From the NCBI GenBank assembly GCA_021845985.1, contig JAJZES010000045.1, positions 62,001 to 126,000 on the forward strand: a stretch of DNA of 64,000 nucleotides. The letters are read 5' to 3'. The position numbers and the translations under genes were made by a program. The notes under the pieces were generated by a model. It saw nothing but the letters and a program-made list of their open reading frames with translations. It was not told the origin of the DNA and did no database searches. Within the stretch, counting starts at the first letter, position 1. Each line of letters begins with the position of its first letter. Shown piece by piece: positions 24,033 through 31,640 of this stretch. Origin of the DNA: Pseudomonadota bacterium (GTDB lineage: Bacteria > Pseudomonadota > Alphaproteobacteria > Acetobacterales > Acetobacteraceae).

Positions 24033-25358
24033 ATGCGGCTGCTGATCATCGGCTCGCTGGCCGGCGAGCTCGGGCAGGCGGCGAGCATGGCGATTGCGCG
24101 CGGTGCCAAACTGGTGCAGGCCGACGACACCGGCATCGGTCTCGACCGGCTGCGCGGCGATGGCGGTATCGACATCATCCTGTGCGATCTGCGCCACGAC
24201 ATCCCCGCCCTGCTGCGCGCGCTGGCGCAGGAGCGCATGGTGATCCCGGTCGTCGCCTGCGGTGTCGATGCCCAGGCCGACGCTGCGGTGCGCGCCATCG
24301 CCGCCGGCGCGCGCGAGTTTCTGCCGCTGCCGCCGGATGCGGCGCTGATCGCCGCCATCCTTGCCTCGGTTGCCGAGGACCGGCATGAGCTGATCGCCGC
24401 CGATCCGTTGATGCAGGCGACGTTGCACCGCGCCGAGCAGGTGGCCGCCGCCGAAGCCTCGGTGCTGATCACCGGCGAGAGCGGCACCGGCAAGGAGGTG
24501 ATGGCACGCCACATCCACGCGCGCTCACGCCGCGCCGCCGGCCCGTTCGTGGCGCTGAACTGCGCCGCCATCCCGGAAGCCCTGCTCGAATCGGAGCTGT
24601 TCGGGCACGAGAAAGGCGCCTTCAGCGGCGCCCTGGCGCGGCGCGTCGGAAAGTTCGAGGCGGCGCATGGCGGCACGCTGCTGCTCGATGAAATCGGCGA
24701 GATGGACGTGCGCCTGCAGGCCAAGCTGCTGCGCGCGGTGCAGGAGCGCGAGATCGACCGCGTCGGCGGCGACCGGCCGGTGCGCATCGACGTGCGCATC
24801 CTTGCCGCCACCAACCGCAACCTTGCCGCCGATGCGGCGCAGGGACGGTTCCGCGAGGATCTGCTGTTCCGGCTCAATGTCGTGGCGCTGCGCATCCCGC
24901 CGCTGCGCGAGCGCCGCGGCGACATCGCGCCGCTGGCGCATACGTTTGCGCGGCGCTACGCCGAGGTCAACGGGCTGCCCTATCGGCCGCTGGCGCCGTA
25001 TGCGTTGCAGCGGCTGGCCGCCCACGCCTGGCCGGGCAATGTGCGCGAGCTGGAAAACGCCGTCCACCGCGCCGTGCTGCTGGCCACCGGCGACGCCATC
25101 GGGCCGGATGCCATCGAGCTCGTCGCCGAGACGGCGGCGCCGGCGGCGCCCGGCGAGGGCGTCGCCGGGCTGGTCGGCCGCAGCGTCGCCGAGGTCGAGC
25201 GCGACCTGATTCTGCACACGCTGCGCCACACCGCGGGCAACCGCACGCATGCCGCGACCATTCTCGGCATCTCGATCCGGGCGCTGCGCAACAAGCTGCG
25301 CGATTTCACCGCCGAGGGCATCGCCGTGCCGCCGCCGGCGCTGGGTGTCGGCGGCTGA
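24033..25358 (+). CDS. flbD: Sigma-54-dependent flagellar regulator FlbD
   Basis: A 441-residue bacterial enhancer-binding protein starting MRLLIIGSLAGELGQAA; an ATG five codons upstream (24018) is possible. Residues 1-115 are receiver-like but lack the acidic pair after strand 1. The AAA+ domain has Walker A GESGTGKE (148-155), the sigma-54-contact loop GAFSGA (195-200; Ser replaces the usual Thr) and Walker B LLLDEIGEM (from 217). The Fis-type HTH is NRTHAATILGISIRALRNKL. It should activate the -24/-12 promoters before flgE and fliK. In Caulobacter, FlbD lies in the same fliF operon and is controlled by FliX, which is not found here. Confidence 0.93.
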   Translation: MRLLIIGSLAGELGQAASMAIARGAKLVQADDTGIGLDRLRGDGGIDIILCDLRHDIPALLRALAQERMVIPVVACGVDAQADAAVRAIAAGAREFLPLPPDAALIAAILASVAEDRHELIAADPLMQATLHRAEQVAAAEASVLITGESGTGKEVMARHIHARSRRAAGPFVALNCAAIPEALLESELFGHEKGAFSGALARRVGKFEAAHGGTLLLDEIGEMDVRLQAKLLRAVQEREIDRVGGDRPVRIDVRILAATNRNLAADAAQGRFREDLLFRLNVVALRIPPLRERRGDIAPLAHTFARRYAEVNGLPYRPLAPYALQRLAAHAWPGNVRELENAVHRAVLLATGDAIGPDAIELVAETAAPAAPGEGVAGLVGRSVAEVERDLILHTLRHTAGNRTHAATILGISIRALRNKLRDFTAEGIAVPPPALGVGG

Positions 25359-27442
25359 TGTCGCAAAGCTTCGCCGCCCATCTGCCGGCGTGGTCGGCAC
25401 GGCTGCGCGTCTATGCGCCGGGCAGTGATGTCGGGCTGGCGCTCGGCGTGGTGGCGCTGCTCTCGGTGCTGATCCTGCCGCTGCCGCCGTTCGTGCTCGA
25501 TGTCGGCCTGTCGCTGTCGGTCACCGCCGCGGTGCTGGTGCTGATGGTCGCGCTGTTTTTGCGCCGGCCGCTCGATTTCACCAGTTTCCCGACCCTGCTG
25601 CTGCTGACCACGCTGCTGCGCCTGTCGCTCAATGTGGCGACGACGCGGCTGATCCTGTCGCGCGGCAACGAGGGGCCGGCGGCGGCCGGGCACGTCGTTG
25701 CCGCGTTCGGCGGCTTCCTGATGGGCGGCGATGTCGTCATCGGGCTGATCCTGTTCGCCATCCTGCTGGTGGTGAACTTCATGGTCATCACCAAGGGATC
25801 GGGCCGCATCGCCGAAGTCGCGGCGCGCTTCGCCCTCGATGCCATGCCGGGCAAGCAGATGGCGATCGACGCCGAGCTGTCGTCGGGCGGCATCGACGAG
25901 AAAACCGCGCGCCGCCGCCGTCGCGAACTGGAGGAGGAGAGCGGCTTCTACGGCGCGATGGACGGCGCCGCCAAGTTCGTCCGCGGCGATGCGGTGGCCG
26001 GGCTGCTGATCACCAGCATCAACATCGCCGGCGGTCTGGCGATCGGGCTGGTGCGGCACGGCATGGCGTTCTCCGATGCCGCCGACACCTATACCACGCT
26101 GACCGTCGGCGACGGGTTGGTCAGCCAGATTCCGGCGCTGCTGGTCTCCGTCGCCGCCGGCATCGTGGTGACCAAGGGCGGCACCGAAGGCCCCGCCGAT
26201 GCGGCGCTGATGCGCCAGTTGGGCGCTGGGCCGAAGCCGCTGGCCATCGCCGCCGGTGCCGCCGGGGTGCTCGCCGCGATGCCGGGCCTGCCCGCCCTGC
26301 CGTTCCTGGCGCTGGCCGGGCTTGCCGGCGGCGGCGCTTGGCTGCGCTTCAAGAATCCGCTGACCGAGCCGGACGCCGCCCCGGCCGTCACCGCGCCGGT
26401 CAGCCGCGAGCCGCCGATCGGCGATGCGCTGCGCATGGACATGATCCGGCTGGAACTCGGCTACGGGCTGCTGGCGCTGGCCGGCGGCGAGACGCCGCGG
26501 CTGACCGAGCAGATCAAGGGGCTGCGCCGCGCCATCGCCGGCGAGATGGGGTTCATTCTGCCCCCGGTGCGCATTCAGGACAACATGCAACTGCCGGCCG
26601 ACACGTATGCGGTGCGTATCAAGGAGATCGAGGCCGGGCGTGGCGAGTTGCGCCCCAATTTGCTGTTGGCGATGGACCCGCGCGGCGGCCTGCCCGAGCT
26701 GCCCGGCGAGCGCACCAGCGAACCCGCCTTCGGCCTGCCGGCGCTGTGGATCGACCCGGCGCTGCGTGACGAGGCCGGGCTGCGCGGCTACACTGCGGTC
26801 GATCCGCCGAGCGTGCTGGCGACGCATCTGACCGAGATCGTGCGCCAGACCATGCCGGAACTGCTGTCGTTTGCCGAGACCCAGAAGCTGCTCGACGAAT
26901 TGCCGCGCGAGCATCAGAAACTGGTGAGCGAGCTGATCCCGTCGCAGATCAGCACCGGCGGCGTGCAGCGCGTGCTGCAATCGCTGCTGGCCGAGCGCGT
27001 CTCGATCCGCGACCTGCCGACGGTGCTGGAGGGGATTCAGGAAGCCTGTGCGGCGCAGGCGCGCGCGGTGTCGGCCATCGCCGGACATGTCCGCGCCCGC
27101 CTCGCCCGGCAGATCAGCGACGCGCATACCGGCCCGGCCGGCTACATCCCGCTGGTGACGCTCAGCCCCGAATGGGAGGCGGCGTTCATCGAGGCGCTGA
27201 CCGGCCCGGCCGAGGACCGGCAACTGGCGATGGCGCCGACGCGGCTGGCCGAGTTCATGCAGCGGTTCCGCGCCGCCTTCGACGCCGCCGGCGCCGCCGG
27301 GGAGGCGCCGGTCTTGCTCACCGGCGGCGGCGTCCGCGCCCATGTCCGCGCCATCGTCGAGCGGATCCGCCCGGCAACCGCGGTGCTGGCGCAGGCGGAG
27401 ATTTCCCCGCGCGCGCGCATCCGCACCGTCGGCAGCATCTGA
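25358..27442 (+). CDS. flhA: Flagellar export gate protein FlhA
   Basis: A 694-residue protein, full family length. The N-terminal half has about eight membrane helices, with TLLRLSLNVATTRLILSRG and ALDAMPGKQMAIDAELSSG, both FlhA/InvA signatures. The cytoplasmic C-domain (from about 360) includes RLELGYGLLALAGGE, LRRAIAGEMGFILPPVRIQD and PRGGLPELPGERTSEPAFGL, the chaperone/substrate docking part. It is the major export-gate subunit of the flagellar type III system. Its ATG overlaps the flbD stop (TGATG), and flhF follows with the same junction. Confidence 0.96.
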   Translation: MSQSFAAHLPAWSARLRVYAPGSDVGLALGVVALLSVLILPLPPFVLDVGLSLSVTAAVLVLMVALFLRRPLDFTSFPTLLLLTTLLRLSLNVATTRLILSRGNEGPAAAGHVVAAFGGFLMGGDVVIGLILFAILLVVNFMVITKGSGRIAEVAARFALDAMPGKQMAIDAELSSGGIDEKTARRRRRELEEESGFYGAMDGAAKFVRGDAVAGLLITSINIAGGLAIGLVRHGMAFSDAADTYTTLTVGDGLVSQIPALLVSVAAGIVVTKGGTEGPADAALMRQLGAGPKPLAIAAGAAGVLAAMPGLPALPFLALAGLAGGGAWLRFKNPLTEPDAAPAVTAPVSREPPIGDALRMDMIRLELGYGLLALAGGETPRLTEQIKGLRRAIAGEMGFILPPVRIQDNMQLPADTYAVRIKEIEAGRGELRPNLLLAMDPRGGLPELPGERTSEPAFGLPALWIDPALRDEAGLRGYTAVDPPSVLATHLTEIVRQTMPELLSFAETQKLLDELPREHQKLVSELIPSQISTGGVQRVLQSLLAERVSIRDLPTVLEGIQEACAAQARAVSAIAGHVRARLARQISDAHTGPAGYIPLVTLSPEWEAAFIEALTGPAEDRQLAMAPTRLAEFMQRFRAAFDAAGAAGEAPVLLTGGGVRAHVRAIVERIRPATAVLAQAEISPRARIRTVGSI

Positions 27443-28320
27443 TGCGGCTGAAACTCTACCGCGCGGCGACGCTGAGCCAGGCAATGGCGCGGGTGCGCGC
27501 CGAACTCGGCGTCGAGGCGCTGATCCTGGGCAGCCGCCGGGTCGGCGACGGCGTCGAGCTGACCGCGGCGCTGGAGCCGGCCGAGGCGCGACCGCCGCCG
27601 GCGGCGGCACCGCCGCGGGTCGATTTCCACAACATCCCGCGCCCGCTGGCCGAGCGGCTGGGCGGCGCATCGCTTGCCGCCGGGCTGGCCGGCGCGCTCG
27701 ATTTCACCGCGCTGCCGCTCGGCCCGGCGGCGCCGCCGCTGCTGTTCGCCGGGCCGCCGGGCGCCGGCAAGACGCTGACCGTGGTGCGGCTGGCGACGCG
27801 GCTGGTGATGGGCGGGGCGCTGCCGCTGGTGGTCAGCGCCGATGGCCGCCGCGCCGGCGCCACCGAACAACTGGCGGCGCTCACCCGCCTGCTCGGCCTC
27901 GACCTCGCCATTGCGGCGCATCCGGTGGCGCTGGCGCGCGTCGTGGCGCGGCGGGCGGAGGCGGCGCCGGTGCTGCTCGACCTGCCGGGCAGCGACCCGT
28001 TCGCCGCCGCCGATCGCGACGAGCTGGCGGCGCTGGCAACCGCGGTGGGCGGCAGCCTCGTCGCTGTGCTGCCGGCCGGCCTTGATCCGGCCGAGGCCGA
28101 TGACATGGCGCGGGCCTATCGCGAGGCCGGCGCACGCTATCTGGTGGCGACCCGCATCGACTGCGCCCGCCGGCTCGGCGGCGTGCTGGCGGCGGCCTCC
28201 GGCGGCCTCGGCTTCGCCGAGGCCGGCATCGGGCCGGGCGCCGCCGACGGGCTGGTGCCCGCCACCCCCGACCTCATTGCCGGCTGGCTTGCCCGCCGCG
28301 CGCAGGATGCCATCGCATGA
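27442..28320 (+). CDS. flhF: Short, divergent FlhF-like SRP-family GTPase
   Basis: A 292-residue protein. The N-terminus MRLKLYRAATLSQAMARVRA then ELGVEALILGSRRV is typical FlhF. The GTPase domain has P-loop GPPGAGKT (104-111), SADGRRAGATEQLAALTRLL (usual TDTYRIGAVEQL) and TRIDCARRLGGVL (usual TKLDE). The switch motif, normally DTAGR, is DLPGS here. Overall length is well below usual FlhF because the linker B-domain is nearly absent. FlhF sets the site and number of flagella together with FlhG, encoded next with a four-base overlap. Whether this version still hydrolyses GTP is uncertain. Confidence 0.82.
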   Translation: MRLKLYRAATLSQAMARVRAELGVEALILGSRRVGDGVELTAALEPAEARPPPAAAPPRVDFHNIPRPLAERLGGASLAAGLAGALDFTALPLGPAAPPLLFAGPPGAGKTLTVVRLATRLVMGGALPLVVSADGRRAGATEQLAALTRLLGLDLAIAAHPVALARVVARRAEAAPVLLDLPGSDPFAAADRDELAALATAVGGSLVAVLPAGLDPAEADDMARAYREAGARYLVATRIDCARRLGGVLAAASGGLGFAEAGIGPGAADGLVPATPDLIAGWLARRAQDAIA

Positions 28321-29075
28321 CCCGTGCCGCTCCGCGTCATCTCGCCATCGCCTCCGGCAAAGGGGGGGTGGGCAAGACCTGGCTCGCCATCACGCTGAGC
28401 CACGCGCTGGCGCGGGCCGGCGCGCGGGTGCTGCTGTTCGACGCCGATCTCGGCCTCGCCAACGTCGATATCCAGCTCGGGCTGGTGCCGGCCTGCGATC
28501 TTGGTGCGGTGCTGGCCGGGCGGGCGACGCTGGCCGACGCCGTGCTGACGCATGACGGCGGCTTTGACATCCTGCCCGGCCGCTCCGGCGCCGGCACCCT
28601 GGCGGCGCTCGGCCCGGCGGCGCTGGCCGGCGTGCTGAACGGGCTGCGCGGGCTGGCGGGGCGCTATGACCATGTGGTGCTCGATCTCGGCGCCGGGCTG
28701 GAGCCGACGGTGCAGCGCCTCGCCGGATTCGCCGAACTGCTGCTGGTGGTGGCGACCGAGGAGCCGACCAGCCTGACCGACGCCTATGCGGTGCTGAAGC
28801 TGCATGCGGCGGACGCCACGGCATGCGGCCCGGCGCGGATCGTGGTCAATCAGGCGGCGACGCGGGCGGCCGGCGAACGCACCTACGCGACACTCGCCCG
28901 CGCCTGCACGTCGTTCCTCGGCCGCACCCCGCCCTGCGCCGGCATCGTCCGCCGTGACGAGCGGGTGCGCGAGGCAATCCGGCGGCAGACGCTGCTGCTG
29001 ACCCGCCATCCCGGCACGGCGGCGGCGGCCGATGTGGAGGCGCTGGCGGCGGGGTTGTTGACCACCGGTGGCTGA
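28317..29075 (+). CDS. flhG: MinD-like ATPase FlhG/FleN (flagellar number regulator)
   Basis: A 252-residue P-loop ATPase. ASGKGGVGKTWLAITLSHAL is the deviant Walker A; LLFDADLGLANVDIQLGL is the MinD/FleN switch; HVVLDLGAGLEPTVQRLAGF is Walker B. FlhG limits flagellar number and, where studied, stimulates FlhF GTPase through an N-terminal DQAxxLR helix. That helix is missing here: the protein starts only 12 residues before the P-loop. It overlaps flhF by four bases. No C-terminal amphipathic membrane helix is evident. Confidence 0.88.
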   Translation: MTRAAPRHLAIASGKGGVGKTWLAITLSHALARAGARVLLFDADLGLANVDIQLGLVPACDLGAVLAGRATLADAVLTHDGGFDILPGRSGAGTLAALGPAALAGVLNGLRGLAGRYDHVVLDLGAGLEPTVQRLAGFAELLLVVATEEPTSLTDAYAVLKLHAADATACGPARIVVNQAATRAAGERTYATLARACTSFLGRTPPCAGIVRRDERVREAIRRQTLLLTRHPGTAAAADVEALAAGLLTTGG

Positions 29076-29103
29076 TCGGCGCCGCCGCCCGGCTCGGCGC
29101 CGA
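29076..29103 (+). terminator. Stem-loop directly after flhG
   Basis: TCGGCGCCG and CGGCGCCGA make a perfect 9-bp stem with a 10-base loop, beginning at the base after the flhG stop. Each arm is itself palindromic. No T-run follows. It could end or lower transcription from the flagellar genes into the acetylation genes. Confidence 0.4.
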
Positions 29104-29140
29104 CATTGCCTGGCGGACCGTTCCGGGCCAAGACGCCGCG

Positions 29141-30472
29141 ATGGCGTTCTCCTCCATCCCGTTCCTGGTCTTCTTCCTGCCGGTGTTTCTCGCCGCCTAT
29201 TTCGCCACGCCCGGCACCGCGGCCAAGAACGCGGTGGCACTGCTCGCCTCGCTGCTGTTCTATGCCTGGGGTGAGCCGCAGTATCTTGCGCTGCTGCTCT
29301 ACGCCATTGCCGGCAACTATGCCGCGGCGCTGGTCATTGACCGGCTCGACGGTGGCTGGCGGCGCGCGGCGCTGGCGCTGGCGCTGGCCGGCGACCTGCT
29401 GCTGCTCGGGCGCTTCAAATATGCCGCCTTCGCCGGGCTGTTGCCGGCGGTGGCGCTGCCGCTCGGCATTTCGTTCTACGTGTTCCACTGCATGTCCTAT
29501 CTCATCGACGTGCAGCGCCGGCGCCTGCCGGCCAACCGCAATCCGCTGGAGATTGCGCTCTACATCGCGCTGTTTCCGCAGCTCATCGCCGGGCCGATCG
29601 TGCGCTACGGCACGGTGGCGCGGCAGTTGCGGCGGCGGCGTCATCGCCTCGCCGTCGCCTCCGCCGGCATGCGCATCTTCATCATCGGGCTGGCGCAGAA
29701 AGTGCTGCTCGCCGATCAGGTGGCGCCGCTCGCCGACACCGCCTTCGCCGGGACGCCGGGCACCGCCGATGCGTGGCTCGGCCTGCTTGCCTACACGCAG
29801 CAGATCTACTTCGATTTTGCCGGCTATTCGGCGATGGCGGTCGGCCTCGGGTTGATCTTGGGCTTCACCCTGCCGCGCAATTTCCGCCTGCCCTACATCT
29901 CGCGCTCGCTGACCGAGTTCTGGCGGCGCTGGCACATGTCGCTGTCGCGCTGGCTGCGCGACTATCTCTACATCCCGCTCGGCGGCAATCGCGGGCCGCG
30001 CTGGCGCACCTGGAGCAACCTCGTCATCGTCTTCCTGCTGTGCGGCCTGTGGCACGGCGCCGCCTGGACCTTCGTGCTGTGGGGCGTCTGGCATGGCGCC
30101 TTCCTGGCCGCCGAGCGGGCCGGGCTGTCGCGCCTGCTTGGCCGCCTGCCGGCGCCGCTGGCCTGGGGCTATGCGATGCTGGCGGTGATGGGTGGCTGGG
30201 TGCTGTTCCGCGCCCCCGATCTGGCCGCCGCCGGCGGCTATTTCGCTGCCCTGGCGGGGCGGCATGGCGGCAGCCTGTCGTTTGCCATGCACATGGCGCT
30301 GACGCCGCTGGCGACGCTCGCGCTCGCGGTCGGCGGCGTGCTTGCCGTGGTGCCGCGCTGGCCGGCAGCGCCGGCCGTGCTCGACACCGCCTGGACCGTG
30401 GCGCTGCTGGCACTGACGGCGCTGTTCGTCGCCGCCGGCACCTACAGCCCGTTCCTCTATTTCCGGTTCTGA
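29141..30472 (+). CDS. MBOAT-family membrane O-acyltransferase (AlgI/DltB-like)
   Basis: A 443-residue multi-pass membrane protein. TEFWRRWHMSLSRWLRDYLY then IPLGGN, and LWHGAAWTFVLWGVWHG with the active-site histidine, are AlgI-type MBOAT signatures. SFYVFHCMSYLIDV and GPIVRYGTVARQL are also conserved. It moves acetyl groups across the inner membrane to an extracytoplasmic transferase. It begins 65 bases after flhG, with no clear ribosome site, and is followed by an AlgX/AlgJ-like gene six bases later. Acetylation of an exopolysaccharide or of the flagellar glycan are both possible. Confidence 0.9.
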   Translation: MAFSSIPFLVFFLPVFLAAYFATPGTAAKNAVALLASLLFYAWGEPQYLALLLYAIAGNYAAALVIDRLDGGWRRAALALALAGDLLLLGRFKYAAFAGLLPAVALPLGISFYVFHCMSYLIDVQRRRLPANRNPLEIALYIALFPQLIAGPIVRYGTVARQLRRRRHRLAVASAGMRIFIIGLAQKVLLADQVAPLADTAFAGTPGTADAWLGLLAYTQQIYFDFAGYSAMAVGLGLILGFTLPRNFRLPYISRSLTEFWRRWHMSLSRWLRDYLYIPLGGNRGPRWRTWSNLVIVFLLCGLWHGAAWTFVLWGVWHGAFLAAERAGLSRLLGRLPAPLAWGYAMLAVMGGWVLFRAPDLAAAGGYFAALAGRHGGSLSFAMHMALTPLATLALAVGGVLAVVPRWPAAPAVLDTAWTVALLALTALFVAAGTYSPFLYFRF

Positions 30473-30478
30473 GCCGGC

Positions 30479-31546
30479 ATGCTGCGCCGCCATCGCCGCC
30501 TGCTGTTTCCGCTCGCCGCGCTGCTGCTGGCGCTGCCGCTGCTCGGGCTGCTGCTGGCGCCGGACAGCGCCGCACGCTCGGCCGCCGAGTTGCGCGCGCT
30601 GGCGCCGTGGCCGGGCAGGCTCGACCCGACGGCGCTGGATGCCTGGGCGCGTGACCATTTCGGCTTCCGCCGGCTGCTGATCGGCGCCGAGGCCCGCCTC
30701 GTCCACGGCGCGCTGGCCACCGGCACCGGCGAGGTGTTCATCGGACGCGGCGGCCGGCCGTTCCTGCGGGTCAACCGGATGATCGAGCAAAGCGCCGGGC
30801 TGCGGCTGGACCACGACGCGGTCGCCGCCACCGCCGGCATGCTGGCCGCGCTGCGCGACGCGCTGGCGGCGCGCGGCATCCCGCTGATCGTCGCGCCACC
30901 GCCGAACGCCTCGACCATCGCCACCGCGGCGCTGCCGGCCTGGGCGCGTAACCCCGGCCGCGCCACCGAATACGACGCGCTGCTGGCGGCGCTGGCGGCG
31001 CGCGGCGTGAGCGCGCTCGACCTGCGCCCGGTCGCCCGCGCCGTCCCCGCACCCTATCGCCGCTTCGACAGTCACTGGACTCCGCGCACCGCCCTCGCCG
31101 CCGCCAACGCCGTGGCCCGCGCCGTCGGCCGGCCGGACTGGACGCTGGACGAGGCCGAGGCGCTGACGCCGCCGGTCCCGGTCGGCGGCGGCGACCTGCT
31201 GCGGCTGCTCGGGCTGCCCGACCGCCGCGAGGCGATCCCGTGGCTCAGCCTGCCGGGCGGCGGCGAGCAACGGCTCGACGCCCTGCCCTACCCCAGCGTC
31301 GCCGTCAGCGGCGCGCATCCGGGCCCGACGCTGCTGGTGATCGGCGACAGTTTCACCCGCGCGCTGCTGCCGCCGCTGCTGCTGGCGCGCCTGGGCCGCG
31401 TCGTCTGGGTCTATCACGACCTGTGCCGGTTCGATTTCGGCGTTGTCGATCGGGTGCGGCCGGCGCAGGTCTGGTATATGCCGACCGAGCGGCGCATGCT
31501 GTGCGATCCCGGCGCCTACCCGGCGGGGCTGCCCGGCGGCGGCTGA
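30479..31546 (+). CDS. AlgX/AlgJ-like SGNH-type O-acetyltransferase, periplasmic
   Basis: A 355-residue protein with one N-terminal membrane anchor (about residues 9-27) and a periplasmic SGNH-like domain. FGFRRLLIGAEARLVH and GRPFLRVNRMIEQ are typical of AlgX/AlgJ proteins. YRRFDSHWTPRTALAAANAV carries the catalytic D-x-H-W motif, and VIGDSFTRALLPPLLLARLG carries the nucleophilic serine. It would receive acetyl groups from the adjacent MBOAT protein and transfer them to a glycan. Its acceptor is unknown. The pair sits between flagellar and c-di-GMP genes. Confidence 0.85.
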   Translation: MLRRHRRLLFPLAALLLALPLLGLLLAPDSAARSAAELRALAPWPGRLDPTALDAWARDHFGFRRLLIGAEARLVHGALATGTGEVFIGRGGRPFLRVNRMIEQSAGLRLDHDAVAATAGMLAALRDALAARGIPLIVAPPPNASTIATAALPAWARNPGRATEYDALLAALAARGVSALDLRPVARAVPAPYRRFDSHWTPRTALAAANAVARAVGRPDWTLDEAEALTPPVPVGGGDLLRLLGLPDRREAIPWLSLPGGGEQRLDALPYPSVAVSGAHPGPTLLVIGDSFTRALLPPLLLARLGRVVWVYHDLCRFDFGVVDRVRPAQVWYMPTERRMLCDPGAYPAGLPGGG

Positions 31547-31640
31547 TGCCAAAACGCACTATTCATGCCGCCCTCACGGCAATTTTCACAGCACGTTGAC
31601 GACCGGACGGGATAGTGCTGGTCGATCGTCAGGACGCAGC

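Noticed and set aside
31604-31619. GG-N10-GC spacing before the EAL gene
   Set aside because: Position is suitable but the -24 element (CGGACGG) is poor.
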